From positions 1,634 through 7,831 of the forward strand of contig PMNQ01000148.1 of assembly GCA_003162555.1 (NCBI GenBank): a DNA stretch of 6,198 nucleotides. Direction: 5' to 3'. Positions 1 through 5,652 of this stretch are shown piece after piece; positions within the stretch are counted from its first letter, which is position 1, and every line of letters begins with the position of its first letter. The DNA is from Gammaproteobacteria bacterium (GTDB lineage: Bacteria > Pseudomonadota > Gammaproteobacteria > Steroidobacterales > Steroidobacteraceae). The translations under genes and the position numbers were made by a program. Below the pieces are notes generated by a model. It was not told the origin of the DNA. It was given only the letters and a program-made list of their open reading frames with translations, and made no database searches.

Positions 1-2
1 TC

Positions 3-1847
3 AAGGTCGACCGCGAGGAGCGCCCGGACCTCGATCGGCTCTACCAGCTCGCGCACCAGATGATCGCGCGGCGCGGCGGCGGCTGGCCGCTGACGATGTT
101 CCTGATGCACGACGACCAGCGCCCATTCTTCGGTGGCACCTATTTCCCGCCGCAGCGGCGCCACGGCCTGCCGGGCTTCAGTGAACTGCTTAATCATGTC
201 GCGGACTACTACCGCGATCACGAAAGCGACTTGCGCGCCAACGCGGCTGCCGTGACCGATGCGCTCGCCGACCTGCAGCCGCCGCCTGCCGCGGACACGG
301 AATCACTCACGGCTGCGCCGCTCCAGGCTTGCCGGCAGCAGCTTGAACGCAGTTTCGATGGTGACTGGGGCGGGTTCGGCGCGGCGCCGAAATTCCCGCA
401 TGCGCCGCTGGTGCAACGCGCTCTGCGCGACTGGCACGAGCGCGCCACGCAGGCCTCACCCGACCTGCACGCGCTGTACATGGCAACGCTGACGCTGACG
501 CGCATGGCCGAAGGCGGCCTGTTCGACCAGCTCGGCGGCGGCTTCTGCCGCTACAGCGTCGACGGTCGCTGGGAGATCCCGCATTTCGAGAAGATGCTGT
601 ACGACAACGCGCTGTTGCTATGCGCCTACGCTGAGGCCGCCGCGGCCACCGGCGAGCCGCTGTTCGCGCAGGTGGCGATCCGCACCGCCGAGTGGATGCG
701 CGCCGAGCTGCGCGCGCCGGGTGGCGCCTTTTATTCCAGCCTGGATGCCGATGCCGCCGGAAGCGAAGGCAGCTACTACGTGTGGGAGGCGACCGCGGTC
801 CGCCAGGCGTTGACCGGCGATGAGTACGCCGTGTTCGCAACCCGTCATGGCCTCGATCTACCGCCCAATTTCGAAGCTCATGCCCATCATCTGATCGTCG
901 CCACCAGCATCGACGCCCTCGCCGCCACGCGCGGCATCTCCGCCAGCGAAGTGGACTCGCTCCTCAGCAGCGCGCGCGCCAAGTTGCTGGCCTTGCGCGC
1001 GACGCGCGTCCGGCCTGAGCGCGACGAGAAGATCCTCACCAGCTGGAATGCGCTGGCGATCCAGGGCCTGGCGAGTGCGGCGCGACTGCTGGACCGGGCG
1101 GATCTCGCCTCAGATGCCGCCACGGCGCTCGCATTTCTGCGCCAGCACCATTGGCGCGACGGCCGGTTGTTCGCGACCAGCGCCGGCGGCGATGCGCGGC
1201 TCGCGGCCTACCTCGACGACTACGTGTTCCTGGCCGCGGCAATCCTTGAGCTGGCGAGCGTGCGGTTCAATGCGGACGAGCTGCAATTTGGCTGCGCGCT
1301 GCTCGATGCGGTGCTGGAGCATTTCCCCGACCGCGAACGCGGCGGTTTCTATTTCACTGCCGCTGACCATGAGTCGCTGATCAGTCGCCCCAAGTCCTTT
1401 GGCGACGATGCGCTGCCGGCCGGCAACGGCATTGCGGCGGTGATCATGCAGCGCTACGGATTCCTGCTCGGCGAACCGCGCTACCTGGATGCCGCCGAAC
1501 GCACGCTGCGCGCGGCCTGGGCGCCAATGCGGGAATATCCGCCGGGCCACGCCAGCCTGCTGCAGGCGCTGGAGGAACTGCTGCAGCCGCCGGTGACGGT
1601 GATCCTGCGCGGGCCACGGACTGTCATCGAGGCGTGGCGGCGCGAGTTCGCGCCCATCTACGCACCACGCCGCATGGTACTGGCCGTGCCGGATGAGGAC
1701 TTGCCGGTCGGGGCCGCGCCGCTGCTGGCGGCTCTGACCGGCAAGCCGGCGGCGCCAGGCGGCGCGGCCTACGTATGTCGTGGCAGCCAGTGTTCCGCGG
1801 CCCTGGCCAGCCTGGCGGAACTGACGGCGGAGCTGGCGGCCGGCTGA
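3..1847 (+). CDS. DUF255 / YyaL-type thioredoxin domain-containing protein, 5' partial
   Basis: The reading frame is open from base 3, so the start lies before the window; the ATG at 60 is internal. The first visible residues, KVDREERPDLDRLYQ, are the hallmark segment just after the thioredoxin-like CxxC site in DUF255 (YyaL/SPATA20) proteins; that CxxC is therefore off the left edge. The rest is the alpha/alpha-barrel (six-hairpin, epimerase-like) part. Family motifs visible in order are DWGGFGAAPKFPHA (about 363-404), GGLFDQLGGGFCRYSVDGRW then EIPHFEKMLYDN (about 513-609), DADAAGSEGSYYVW (about 747-788), DEKILTSWNAL (about 1023-1055), and a C-terminal YVCRGSQC (about 1769-1792). About 614 residues are present of a family usually near 680-700. 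No signal peptide or membrane segment is visible in this part. Biochemical function is not established for bacterial members; a redox or sugar-related role is speculative. It runs towards the minus-strand gene that follows, with no clear operon partner here. Confidence 0.95.
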   Translation, partial: KVDREERPDLDRLYQLAHQMIARRGGGWPLTMFLMHDDQRPFFGGTYFPPQRRHGLPGFSELLNHVADYYRDHESDLRANAAAVTDALADLQPPPAADTESLTAAPLQACRQQLERSFDGDWGGFGAAPKFPHAPLVQRALRDWHERATQASPDLHALYMATLTLTRMAEGGLFDQLGGGFCRYSVDGRWEIPHFEKMLYDNALLLCAYAEAAAATGEPLFAQVAIRTAEWMRAELRAPGGAFYSSLDADAAGSEGSYYVWEATAVRQALTGDEYAVFATRHGLDLPPNFEAHAHHLIVATSIDALAATRGISASEVDSLLSSARAKLLALRATRVRPERDEKILTSWNALAIQGLASAARLLDRADLASDAATALAFLRQHHWRDGRLFATSAGGDARLAAYLDDYVFLAAAILELASVRFNADELQFGCALLDAVLEHFPDRERGGFYFTAADHESLISRPKSFGDDALPAGNGIAAVIMQRYGFLLGEPRYLDAAERTLRAAWAPMREYPPGHASLLQALEELLQPPVTVILRGPRTVIEAWRREFAPIYAPRRMVLAVPDEDLPVGAAPLLAALTGKPAAPGGAAYVCRGSQCSAALASLAELTAELAAG

Positions 1848-1937
1848 GCACCGTGCCCTGAGCGGCAAGCGCGGTTTGCGGCGCCCTCCCTACCTTGGTA
1901 CCATGGTACCAAGAGCCGAACGGCTGCAGGTCTTGCG
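1848..1937. other. Short intergenic gap between convergent genes
   Basis: Ninety bases separate the stop of the DUF255 gene from the stop of the minus-strand ribbon-helix-helix gene. Apart from the palindromic box run described separately, there is a short inverted repeat, AGCCG-AA-CGGCT, at 1914-1925. Its loop is very tight and no T-run follows on either strand, so I do not call it a terminator. No convincing Rho-independent terminator is visible in the gap. Confidence 0.5.
1891..1914. repeat. Palindromic run of 8-base TACCWWGG boxes (operator-like)
   Basis: Three 8-base units follow each other without a gap: TACCTTGG (1891-1898), TACCATGG (1899-1906) and TACCAAGA (1907-1914). Inside them, CTTGGTACCATGGTACCAAG (1894-1913) is a perfect 20-base palindrome. 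The TACC/GGTA arrangement recurs at 2249-2260 at the other end of the neighbouring minus-strand gene. Tandem 8-base palindromic boxes are how some ribbon-helix-helix repressors, such as MetJ, bind DNA, and the adjacent gene encodes a ribbon-helix-helix-like protein. An operator is therefore inferred; a cruciform or simple chance repeat is not excluded. Confidence 0.5.
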
Positions 1938-2225
1938 TCAGCGCTTGCGCCCCGCCGCGATGCGCGCCGTGGCGCTCCGGCGTGGCGCGTCCAGCAGATT
2001 GTGGCTGTCGGCGGCGTTCAGGGTGAGGCCGTAGATCCGTTTCATATGCGCGATCTGCACGACAGTCGCGCGCGAAAACGGCGCCTTGCCCTCAAGCGCG
2101 TGCAGGCAGATGCCTTCGAGCAGGTCACCGAGACTCAGGTTCTTGTATGCGGCCAGGCCCTTGAGGACCTTGAGCAGCGCCGCTTCGATGCGCACTCCGG
2201 TCTGCACGCGTTTTACTTCGATCAT
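1938..2225 (-). CDS. Ribbon-helix-helix-like conserved hypothetical protein
   Basis: A 95-residue protein. The frame extends upstream to 2468, but I choose the ATG at 2225. GGAG lies 5 bases before it, the recognisable protein begins there, and the longer version would overlap the divergent gene and has a low-complexity Arg-rich sequence. Residues 5-45 follow the ribbon-helix-helix pattern: a short strand (KRVQTGVRIE), helix 1 (ALLKVLKGLAAYKN), a turn and helix 2 starting LSLGDLLEGICLHALEGK. The second half contains KAPFSRATVVQIAHMKRIYGL and a polar DSHNLLDA segment, then a basic tail. It looks like a stable conserved family of unknown role, not an antitoxin with an adjacent toxin. DNA binding is inferred from the fold pattern only. 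It is divergent from the next gene, with start codons 11 bases apart, and operator-like boxes lie beyond both ends, so autoregulation is plausible. Confidence 0.85.
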   Translation of the reverse strand: MIEVKRVQTGVRIEAALLKVLKGLAAYKNLSLGDLLEGICLHALEGKAPFSRATVVQIAHMKRIYGLTLNAADSHNLLDAPRRSATARIAAGRKR

Positions 2226-2236
2226 GGGGGACTCCA
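2226..2236. promoter_or_regulatory. 11-base gap between divergent start codons carrying both ribosome binding sites
   Basis: The gap carries GGGGGA (2226-2231), 5 bases ahead of the plus-strand ATG at 2237. On the other strand GGAG (forward CTCC, 2232-2235) lies 6 bases or so ahead of the minus-strand ATG at 2225. These Shine-Dalgarno-like sites support both chosen starts. There is no room for promoters, so each gene's promoter must lie within the coding region of the other, if both starts are right. Confidence 0.6.
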
Positions 2237-2689
2237 ATGGATGCAGGTTACCAAGGTACCCGCTGCCCACGCGCTGCCGCAAGCGCGGCCCTGAACGCGC
2301 CGCATTGCGCTGCGCAGTTCCTGGCCGCGCTCGAGGACTGCACCCTTCCCGCGGAATGCTTCGATCACGCTGCGCACGTGCGCGCTGGTTACCTGTACCT
2401 GTGCCGGCAACCGTTTCCGCAGGCCACCGCGGCGATGTGCACCACGATCGCCCGCTATGCGCGCGCACTCGGCAAGCCTGATCGTTATCACGAGACCATC
2501 ACCGTGGCCTTCATGGCGCTCATCAACGCGCAGCTGCGGCGCCACGGGGACGGCGGCGGCTGGGAGGAGTTCCGCACGCGCCATCCGCAGCTGTTGCGGC
2601 CTGACGCCCTGCTGGCCTACTACCCGCGTGAAGTGCTCGAGTCGCGCGAGGCCCGCAGCTGTTTCACGCTGCTGGCGCTGCCAGGTTAG
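2237..2689 (+). CDS. Conserved hypothetical protein with DHxxH and YHETIT motifs
   Basis: A 150-residue soluble protein without a signal peptide or membrane segment. I recognise a conserved uncharacterised family pattern but know no function. The core runs from about residue 27: QFLAALEDCTLP, then FDHAAHVRAGYLYL (42-55), IARYARALGK, RYHETITVAFMALIN (83-97), WEEFRTRHPQLL and LLAYYPREVLES, ending in FTLLALPG. H44, H47, H85 and E86 are spaced in a way that could form a metal site; this is inference. The first 25 or so residues are Ala/Cys-rich and look unlike the core, so a later non-ATG start is possible, but the ATG at 2237 has the only good ribosome binding site. The stop codon overlaps the stop of the convergent regulator gene. 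Its divergent pairing with the ribbon-helix-helix gene suggests regulation by that protein. Confidence 0.8.
   Translation: MDAGYQGTRCPRAAASAALNAPHCAAQFLAALEDCTLPAECFDHAAHVRAGYLYLCRQPFPQATAAMCTTIARYARALGKPDRYHETITVAFMALINAQLRRHGDGGGWEEFRTRHPQLLRPDALLAYYPREVLESREARSCFTLLALPG
2247..2260. promoter_or_regulatory. Second TACCAAGG-TACC box (putative operator)
   Basis: The sequence TACCAAGG followed by TACC (2249-2260) repeats the unit found three times at 1891-1914, with the same 8-base phase and the same GGTACC junction. Including the preceding bases, it reads GGTTACC-AA-GGTACC minus its first base. It lies 22 or more bases upstream of the minus-strand ribbon-helix-helix start and within codons 5-8 of the plus-strand gene, where a promoter for the minus-strand gene would be expected. 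No strong -35/-10 pair is visible. Operator function is inferred from the repeat and its position. Confidence 0.4.
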
Positions 2690-4185
2690 CTGCGTCCGGC
2701 CGCGCAGCGACGCGGGGTGCGCGGACAACCGCCGCTGCGCGGACAGATGATGCCGGCCGGCGCGGCCAGCGCGTCGTGCACCCAGTGGATGTTCAGGACC
2801 TGCGAGACAGTCTGCAATGCCGCTGCTGCTGCCGGCGGTATCGGCGCATCACCGCCGCCACGCCGGCAGGCGTCAGCGACCTGGGCCACGATCGCGTCCG
2901 CATCGTAGCCCTGCGCATCGAGCGCAGGTGCCAGATCCACGCCTACTGATTGCACGTGCAAGGCGCGCGCGGCGTCACGCGTCACGACCGAATGGCAGCA
3001 GTACAGCCGCGCCCGCTTGCCATCCTGCATGACCGAGATCTGCGAGCGCGGCTGCTGCGCGAGTGCGCGCGGCGGTGGCTGCTCGAGCAGGCGGAAAACC
3101 GCCCAGCGCGGACAAGGATCGGACACCAGGCTCATGTTGCCCCAGGGCAGCGGAATGCCGTTGCCGCGATAGACCGCTCGCAGGAATCCTGGCGGATAGG
3201 CGTCGAAGTAATGCCAGTGGCGGTACGGCGACACGGCAGTCATGCGCCGCATCACCACCGCCGTGGTGACGCCCAGCTTGCGGCAGGCGGACAGCCGGTG
3301 CGCCTCGCGCACCAGGAAGCGGCGGAACGGCACGCGCGCACACAGCAGTGCGGCGGCGAAGAAACTGCATTCAAAATCGCGCCAGGCGTACAACACGTCC
3401 TGCGCGCCCATGCCGGCGTTGGCGGCCGTGGCGGCCGGCCGCTCCGCCTCGACGCTCCAGCCGGCCGCGCGCGGCGAAACCAGCCCATCGCCGTTGTGCA
3501 GCAGCTTGTGGCCGATGAAATACGCCAGCTCATAGCGCAGGCGCTCCTCCTGCGCGCGCAGCTGCTTGTTGACCAGCAGCGTGTCGGGCGGTTCGAAGCG
3601 CGCCCGCAGCAGCAGCGCCGCCGCGCCGCCGCGCTCCGGATCGAACCAGCGGACCTGCAGCCCGAGCTGGCGGCAGATGGCCTGCAAGCGCTCCAGCGAC
3701 AACGGCATTTCGCGCTTGCCGACCGATTCGGCGGCGCGCTCGATGTCGGGAAAATCGTTGTGGTGCGTCTCCTGCCAGACGCGGATCAGCAGCTGCGCGA
3801 ACTGGCGGCCGCTGGTGCCGGTCTGCGACAGCAGCTCGGGCAGCGCGTTCTGCAGCAATTCGTGCGAAAACAGGAAGGCCGGCTCGAGCGGCATGGCCTC
3901 CAGGCCGCCGCGCTCGCGCCGGGCCGGCGCGCTCTCGACTGCCGTGTTCTCGTCCAGGAACCAGCGCGCGTCGCGCCCGAACAATCCGGCCAGCATCGCC
4001 AGCAACTGTGCCGACGGCATGCGCTTGCCGTTCTCGATCATGCTGAGGTACGAAACCGAGGGCGCGGCCTCGCGGTCGAGCTGCACGCAGCGCGCCGACA
4101 GCTCCTCGAGCGTCAGGCCGTTGCGTTTGCGCAGCGCCTTGAGCTTGGTGCCGAGGAAATGACCCTGGCGCAACAGACCGCTCAT
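2686..4185 (-). CDS. XRE-family regulator of the ScfR/RamB (DUF2083/DUF3612-like) type, probable glyoxylate-shunt regulator
   Basis: A 499-residue cytoplasmic regulator. Residues about 11-77 are an XRE/HTH_3 domain (LGTKLKALRKRNGLTLEELS, with recognition helix region SVSYLSMIENGKRMPSAQLL). The middle region resembles the ImmA/IrrE-like domain of this family, but at its metal motif it reads R217-Y-E-L-A-Y222, so both histidines of HExxH are tyrosine. The C-terminal half has the family's ScfR-like segment, including SDPCPRWAVFRLL (355-367) and a cysteine cluster at C481, C487 and C494. RamB and ScfR relatives control acetate, propionate and glyoxylate genes, and this gene is divergent from aceA, so control of aceA is the natural inference. 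The ATG at 4185 is the first candidate that keeps the whole HTH; only a weak GAAG lies upstream. Its TAA (2686-2688) overlaps the TAG of the convergent gene. I cannot decide between the ScfR and DUF3612 labels. Confidence 0.88.
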   Translation of the reverse strand: MSGLLRQGHFLGTKLKALRKRNGLTLEELSARCVQLDREAAPSVSYLSMIENGKRMPSAQLLAMLAGLFGRDARWFLDENTAVESAPARRERGGLEAMPLEPAFLFSHELLQNALPELLSQTGTSGRQFAQLLIRVWQETHHNDFPDIERAAESVGKREMPLSLERLQAICRQLGLQVRWFDPERGGAAALLLRARFEPPDTLLVNKQLRAQEERLRYELAYFIGHKLLHNGDGLVSPRAAGWSVEAERPAATAANAGMGAQDVLYAWRDFECSFFAAALLCARVPFRRFLVREAHRLSACRKLGVTTAVVMRRMTAVSPYRHWHYFDAYPPGFLRAVYRGNGIPLPWGNMSLVSDPCPRWAVFRLLEQPPPRALAQQPRSQISVMQDGKRARLYCCHSVVTRDAARALHVQSVGVDLAPALDAQGYDADAIVAQVADACRRGGGDAPIPPAAAAALQTVSQVLNIHWVHDALAAPAGIICPRSGGCPRTPRRCAAGRS

Positions 4186-4186
4186 T

Positions 4187-4228
4187 TGTGAACTTCACAC
4201 TGTGAAATTTCTATTGTGTAAATCCTCT
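4187..4228. promoter_or_regulatory. Three tandem 14-base TGTG boxes, putative operator between the regulator and aceA
   Basis: Three units start 14 bases apart: TGTGAACTTCACAC (4187), TGTGAAATTTCTAT (4201) and TGTGTAAATCCTCT (4215). The first contains a perfect inverted repeat, TGTGAA-C-TTCACA (4187-4199). Its right half forms another with the next unit, TTCACA-C-TGTGAA (4194-4206). The run is markedly AT-richer than its surroundings. It begins one base from the regulator's start codon and covers the proposed aceA promoter, so a bound protein would be expected to affect both genes. The divergent XRE regulator is the obvious candidate ligand, by inference only. Confidence 0.6.
4194..4222 (+). 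promoter_or_regulatory. Candidate sigma-70 promoter of aceA
   Basis: TTCACA (4194-4199, five of six matches to TTGACA) and TGTAAA (4217-4222, four of six to TATAAT) are separated by exactly 17 bases. This predicts a transcript start near 4229-4230 and a leader of about 60 bases. Both hexamers lie within the tandem TGTG boxes, which would fit repression by a bound regulator. On the opposite strand TTGACA (4250-4245) is the best -35 for the regulator gene, but its partner GAGGAT (4227-4222) is weak. Confidence 0.4.
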
Positions 4229-4274
4229 CTCTTTGGCCCTAGGCTGTCAATCGGCACCCGCCCTGTCGCAGCTT

Positions 4275-4280
4275 GAGGAG
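4275..4280 (+). promoter_or_regulatory. Ribosome binding site of aceA
   Basis: GAGGAG lies 10 bases before the ATG at 4291. It is the best Shine-Dalgarno match near the start and rules out the in-frame TTG at 4273, which overlaps the site and has none of its own. Confidence 0.65.
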
Positions 4281-4290
4281 ACCCGTCACC

Positions 4291-5619
4291 ATGAATCCGG
4301 CCAACGACCCGCAGATTGCCCGCCTGCAAACCGAATGGGCGCAGCAGGCGCGCTGGCACGGCATCAGCCGCCCCTATTCCGCCGCCGACGTCATGCGGCT
4401 GCGTGGCTCGGTGCATATCGAGCATTCGCTGGCGCGCCTCGGCGCGGAGAAATTCTGGCGGCTGCTGCACAGCGAACCGGTCATCGGCGCGCTCGGCTGC
4501 ATGAGCGGCAACCAGGCCGTGCAGGCAGTGCAGGCCGGGCTCAAGGCGATCTACTGCTCGGGCTGGCAGGTAGCCGGCGATGGCAACTCGGCCGGCGAGA
4601 TGTACCCGGACCAGAGCCTTTATCCGGTCGATTCGGTGCCGAAGATGGTCGAACGGATCAACAACGCGCTGCTGCGCACGGATCAGATCCAGCATCTCGA
4701 GGGCGGCGCCGAGCGCGACTGGCTGGCGCCAGTCATTGCCGACGCCGAAGCCGGCTTCGGCGGCAACCTCAATGCCTTTGAACTGACCAAGGCGCTGATC
4801 GCAGCCGGCGCAGCGGCCGTGCATTTCGAGGACCAGCTCTCCTCGGCGAAGAAATGCGGCCACATGGGCGGCAAAGTGCTGGTGTCGACCGATGAGGCCA
4901 TCAACAAGCTGGTGGCGGCGCGGCTGGCAGCGGATGTCGCCGGCGTACCTACAATCATCATCGCGCGCACCGACGCCGATGCGGCCAACCTGTTGCTGTC
5001 CAATCAGGACCCGCGCGACGCGCGCTTCCTGACCGGCGAGCGCTCGAGCGAAGGTTTTTTCCACGTCCGCCCGGGGCTGGAGCAGGCCATCGATCGCGGC
5101 CTGTCCTACGCGCCGTACGCCGATCTGGTCTGGTGCGAAACCTCCAAACCCGACATGGCACAGGCGCGCCGCTTTGCCGAAGCGATTCACGCGCGCCATC
5201 CGGACCGGCTGCTGGCCTACAACTGCTCACCGTCGTTCAACTGGCAGAAAAACGTCGACCAGGCGACCATGGGCCGCTGGCGCGAAGAGCTGGCGGCGAT
5301 GGGCTACCGCTTCCAGTTCATCACGCTGGCCGGCTGGCATGCGCTGAACCTGTCGATGTTCGAGCTGGCCTGCGCCTACCGCGACCAGGGCATGTACGGC
5401 TACTCGCAACTGCAGCAGCGCGAATTCGCGCAGGAACGCGCCGGCTACCGCGCCGCGAAGCACCAGGCTTTCGTCGGCACTGGCTATTTCGATGCGGTGC
5501 AGACTGCAATCACCGCCGGGCTTTGCTCCACCGCGGCGCTGGCAGGCAGCACCGAACAGGAGCAATTCACGCCACCAGCGGCGCCGAAGTCAGCCCCGGT
5601 GCTGGCCGTCGCCTCCTGA
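4291..5619 (+). CDS. aceA: Isocitrate lyase
   Basis: AceA cleaves isocitrate into glyoxylate and succinate, the first step of the glyoxylate shunt, in the cytoplasm; family members are Mg2+-dependent tetramers. The protein has 442 residues, close to the roughly 434 of the E. coli enzyme, and the family landmarks are intact: [22 protein letters not shown] near residue 91 onwards, the catalytic loop KKCGH with C189 as the expected catalytic cysteine, the DADAAN segment, CETSKPD, the NCSPSFNW substrate-loop motif at 311-318, and [10 protein letters not shown] near the end. After GSTEQEQF (ending at 426) comes an extra 16-residue Ala/Pro-rich tail. It belongs to the short, E. coli-like class. It is transcribed away from the XRE regulator and is followed after 33 bases by aceK, probably in one operon. 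Confidence 0.97.
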   Translation: MNPANDPQIARLQTEWAQQARWHGISRPYSAADVMRLRGSVHIEHSLARLGAEKFWRLLHSEPVIGALGCMSGNQAVQAVQAGLKAIYCSGWQVAGDGNSAGEMYPDQSLYPVDSVPKMVERINNALLRTDQIQHLEGGAERDWLAPVIADAEAGFGGNLNAFELTKALIAAGAAAVHFEDQLSSAKKCGHMGGKVLVSTDEAINKLVAARLAADVAGVPTIIIARTDADAANLLLSNQDPRDARFLTGERSSEGFFHVRPGLEQAIDRGLSYAPYADLVWCETSKPDMAQARRFAEAIHARHPDRLLAYNCSPSFNWQKNVDQATMGRWREELAAMGYRFQFITLAGWHALNLSMFELACAYRDQGMYGYSQLQQREFAQERAGYRAAKHQAFVGTGYFDAVQTAITAGLCSTAALAGSTEQEQFTPPAAPKSAPVLAVAS

Positions 5620-5652
5620 GCGGCCCGTAATCGTCGTGGAGTCGCTGCCGTC
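5620..5652 (+). other. aceA-aceK intergenic spacer
   Basis: Only 33 bases separate the genes, with no hairpin or T-run that would act as a terminator, which supports co-transcription. TGGAG (5637-5641) is the best ribosome binding candidate for aceK, but at 11 bases from its ATG it is far and probably weak. This would fit AceK being made in smaller amounts than AceA, as known in E. coli. Confidence 0.5.

Noticed and set aside
1110..1868. 252-residue minus-strand open frame
   Set aside because: It is antisense to the well-supported DUF255 gene and Arg/Gln-rich, with no family resemblance.
1897..1910. KpnI-NcoI-KpnI site cluster suggesting a synthetic linker
   Set aside because: The same TACC/GGTACC pattern recurs at 2249-2260 within native-looking sequence, and the flanks show no vector DNA.
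1914..1925. Inverted repeat AGCCG-AA-CGGCT as a terminator
   Set aside because: The stem is short, the loop too tight, and no T-run follows on either strand.
2389..2403. Repeat TTACCTGTACCTGTG resembling the TACC boxes
   Set aside because: It is a 6-base repeat explained by the Tyr-Leu-Tyr-Leu codons of the hypothetical protein, with a different period.
2226..2468. N-terminal extension of the ribbon-helix-helix gene to 2468
   Set aside because: It would overlap the divergent gene, has an Arg-rich low-complexity sequence, and a good ribosome binding site marks the ATG at 2225.
2950..4191. 413-residue plus-strand open frame
   Set aside because: It lies wholly antisense to the XRE regulator, is rich in Arg, Ala, Gln and His as expected of a shadow frame in high-GC DNA, and has no recognisable motif.
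4187..4206. CRP-type site (TGTGA...TCACA)
   Set aside because: The spacing between TGTGA and TCACA is 3 bases rather than the 6 needed for a CRP site.
4195..5199. 334-residue minus-strand open frame
   Set aside because: It is antisense to aceA, whose catalytic motifs are intact; composition is shadow-like.
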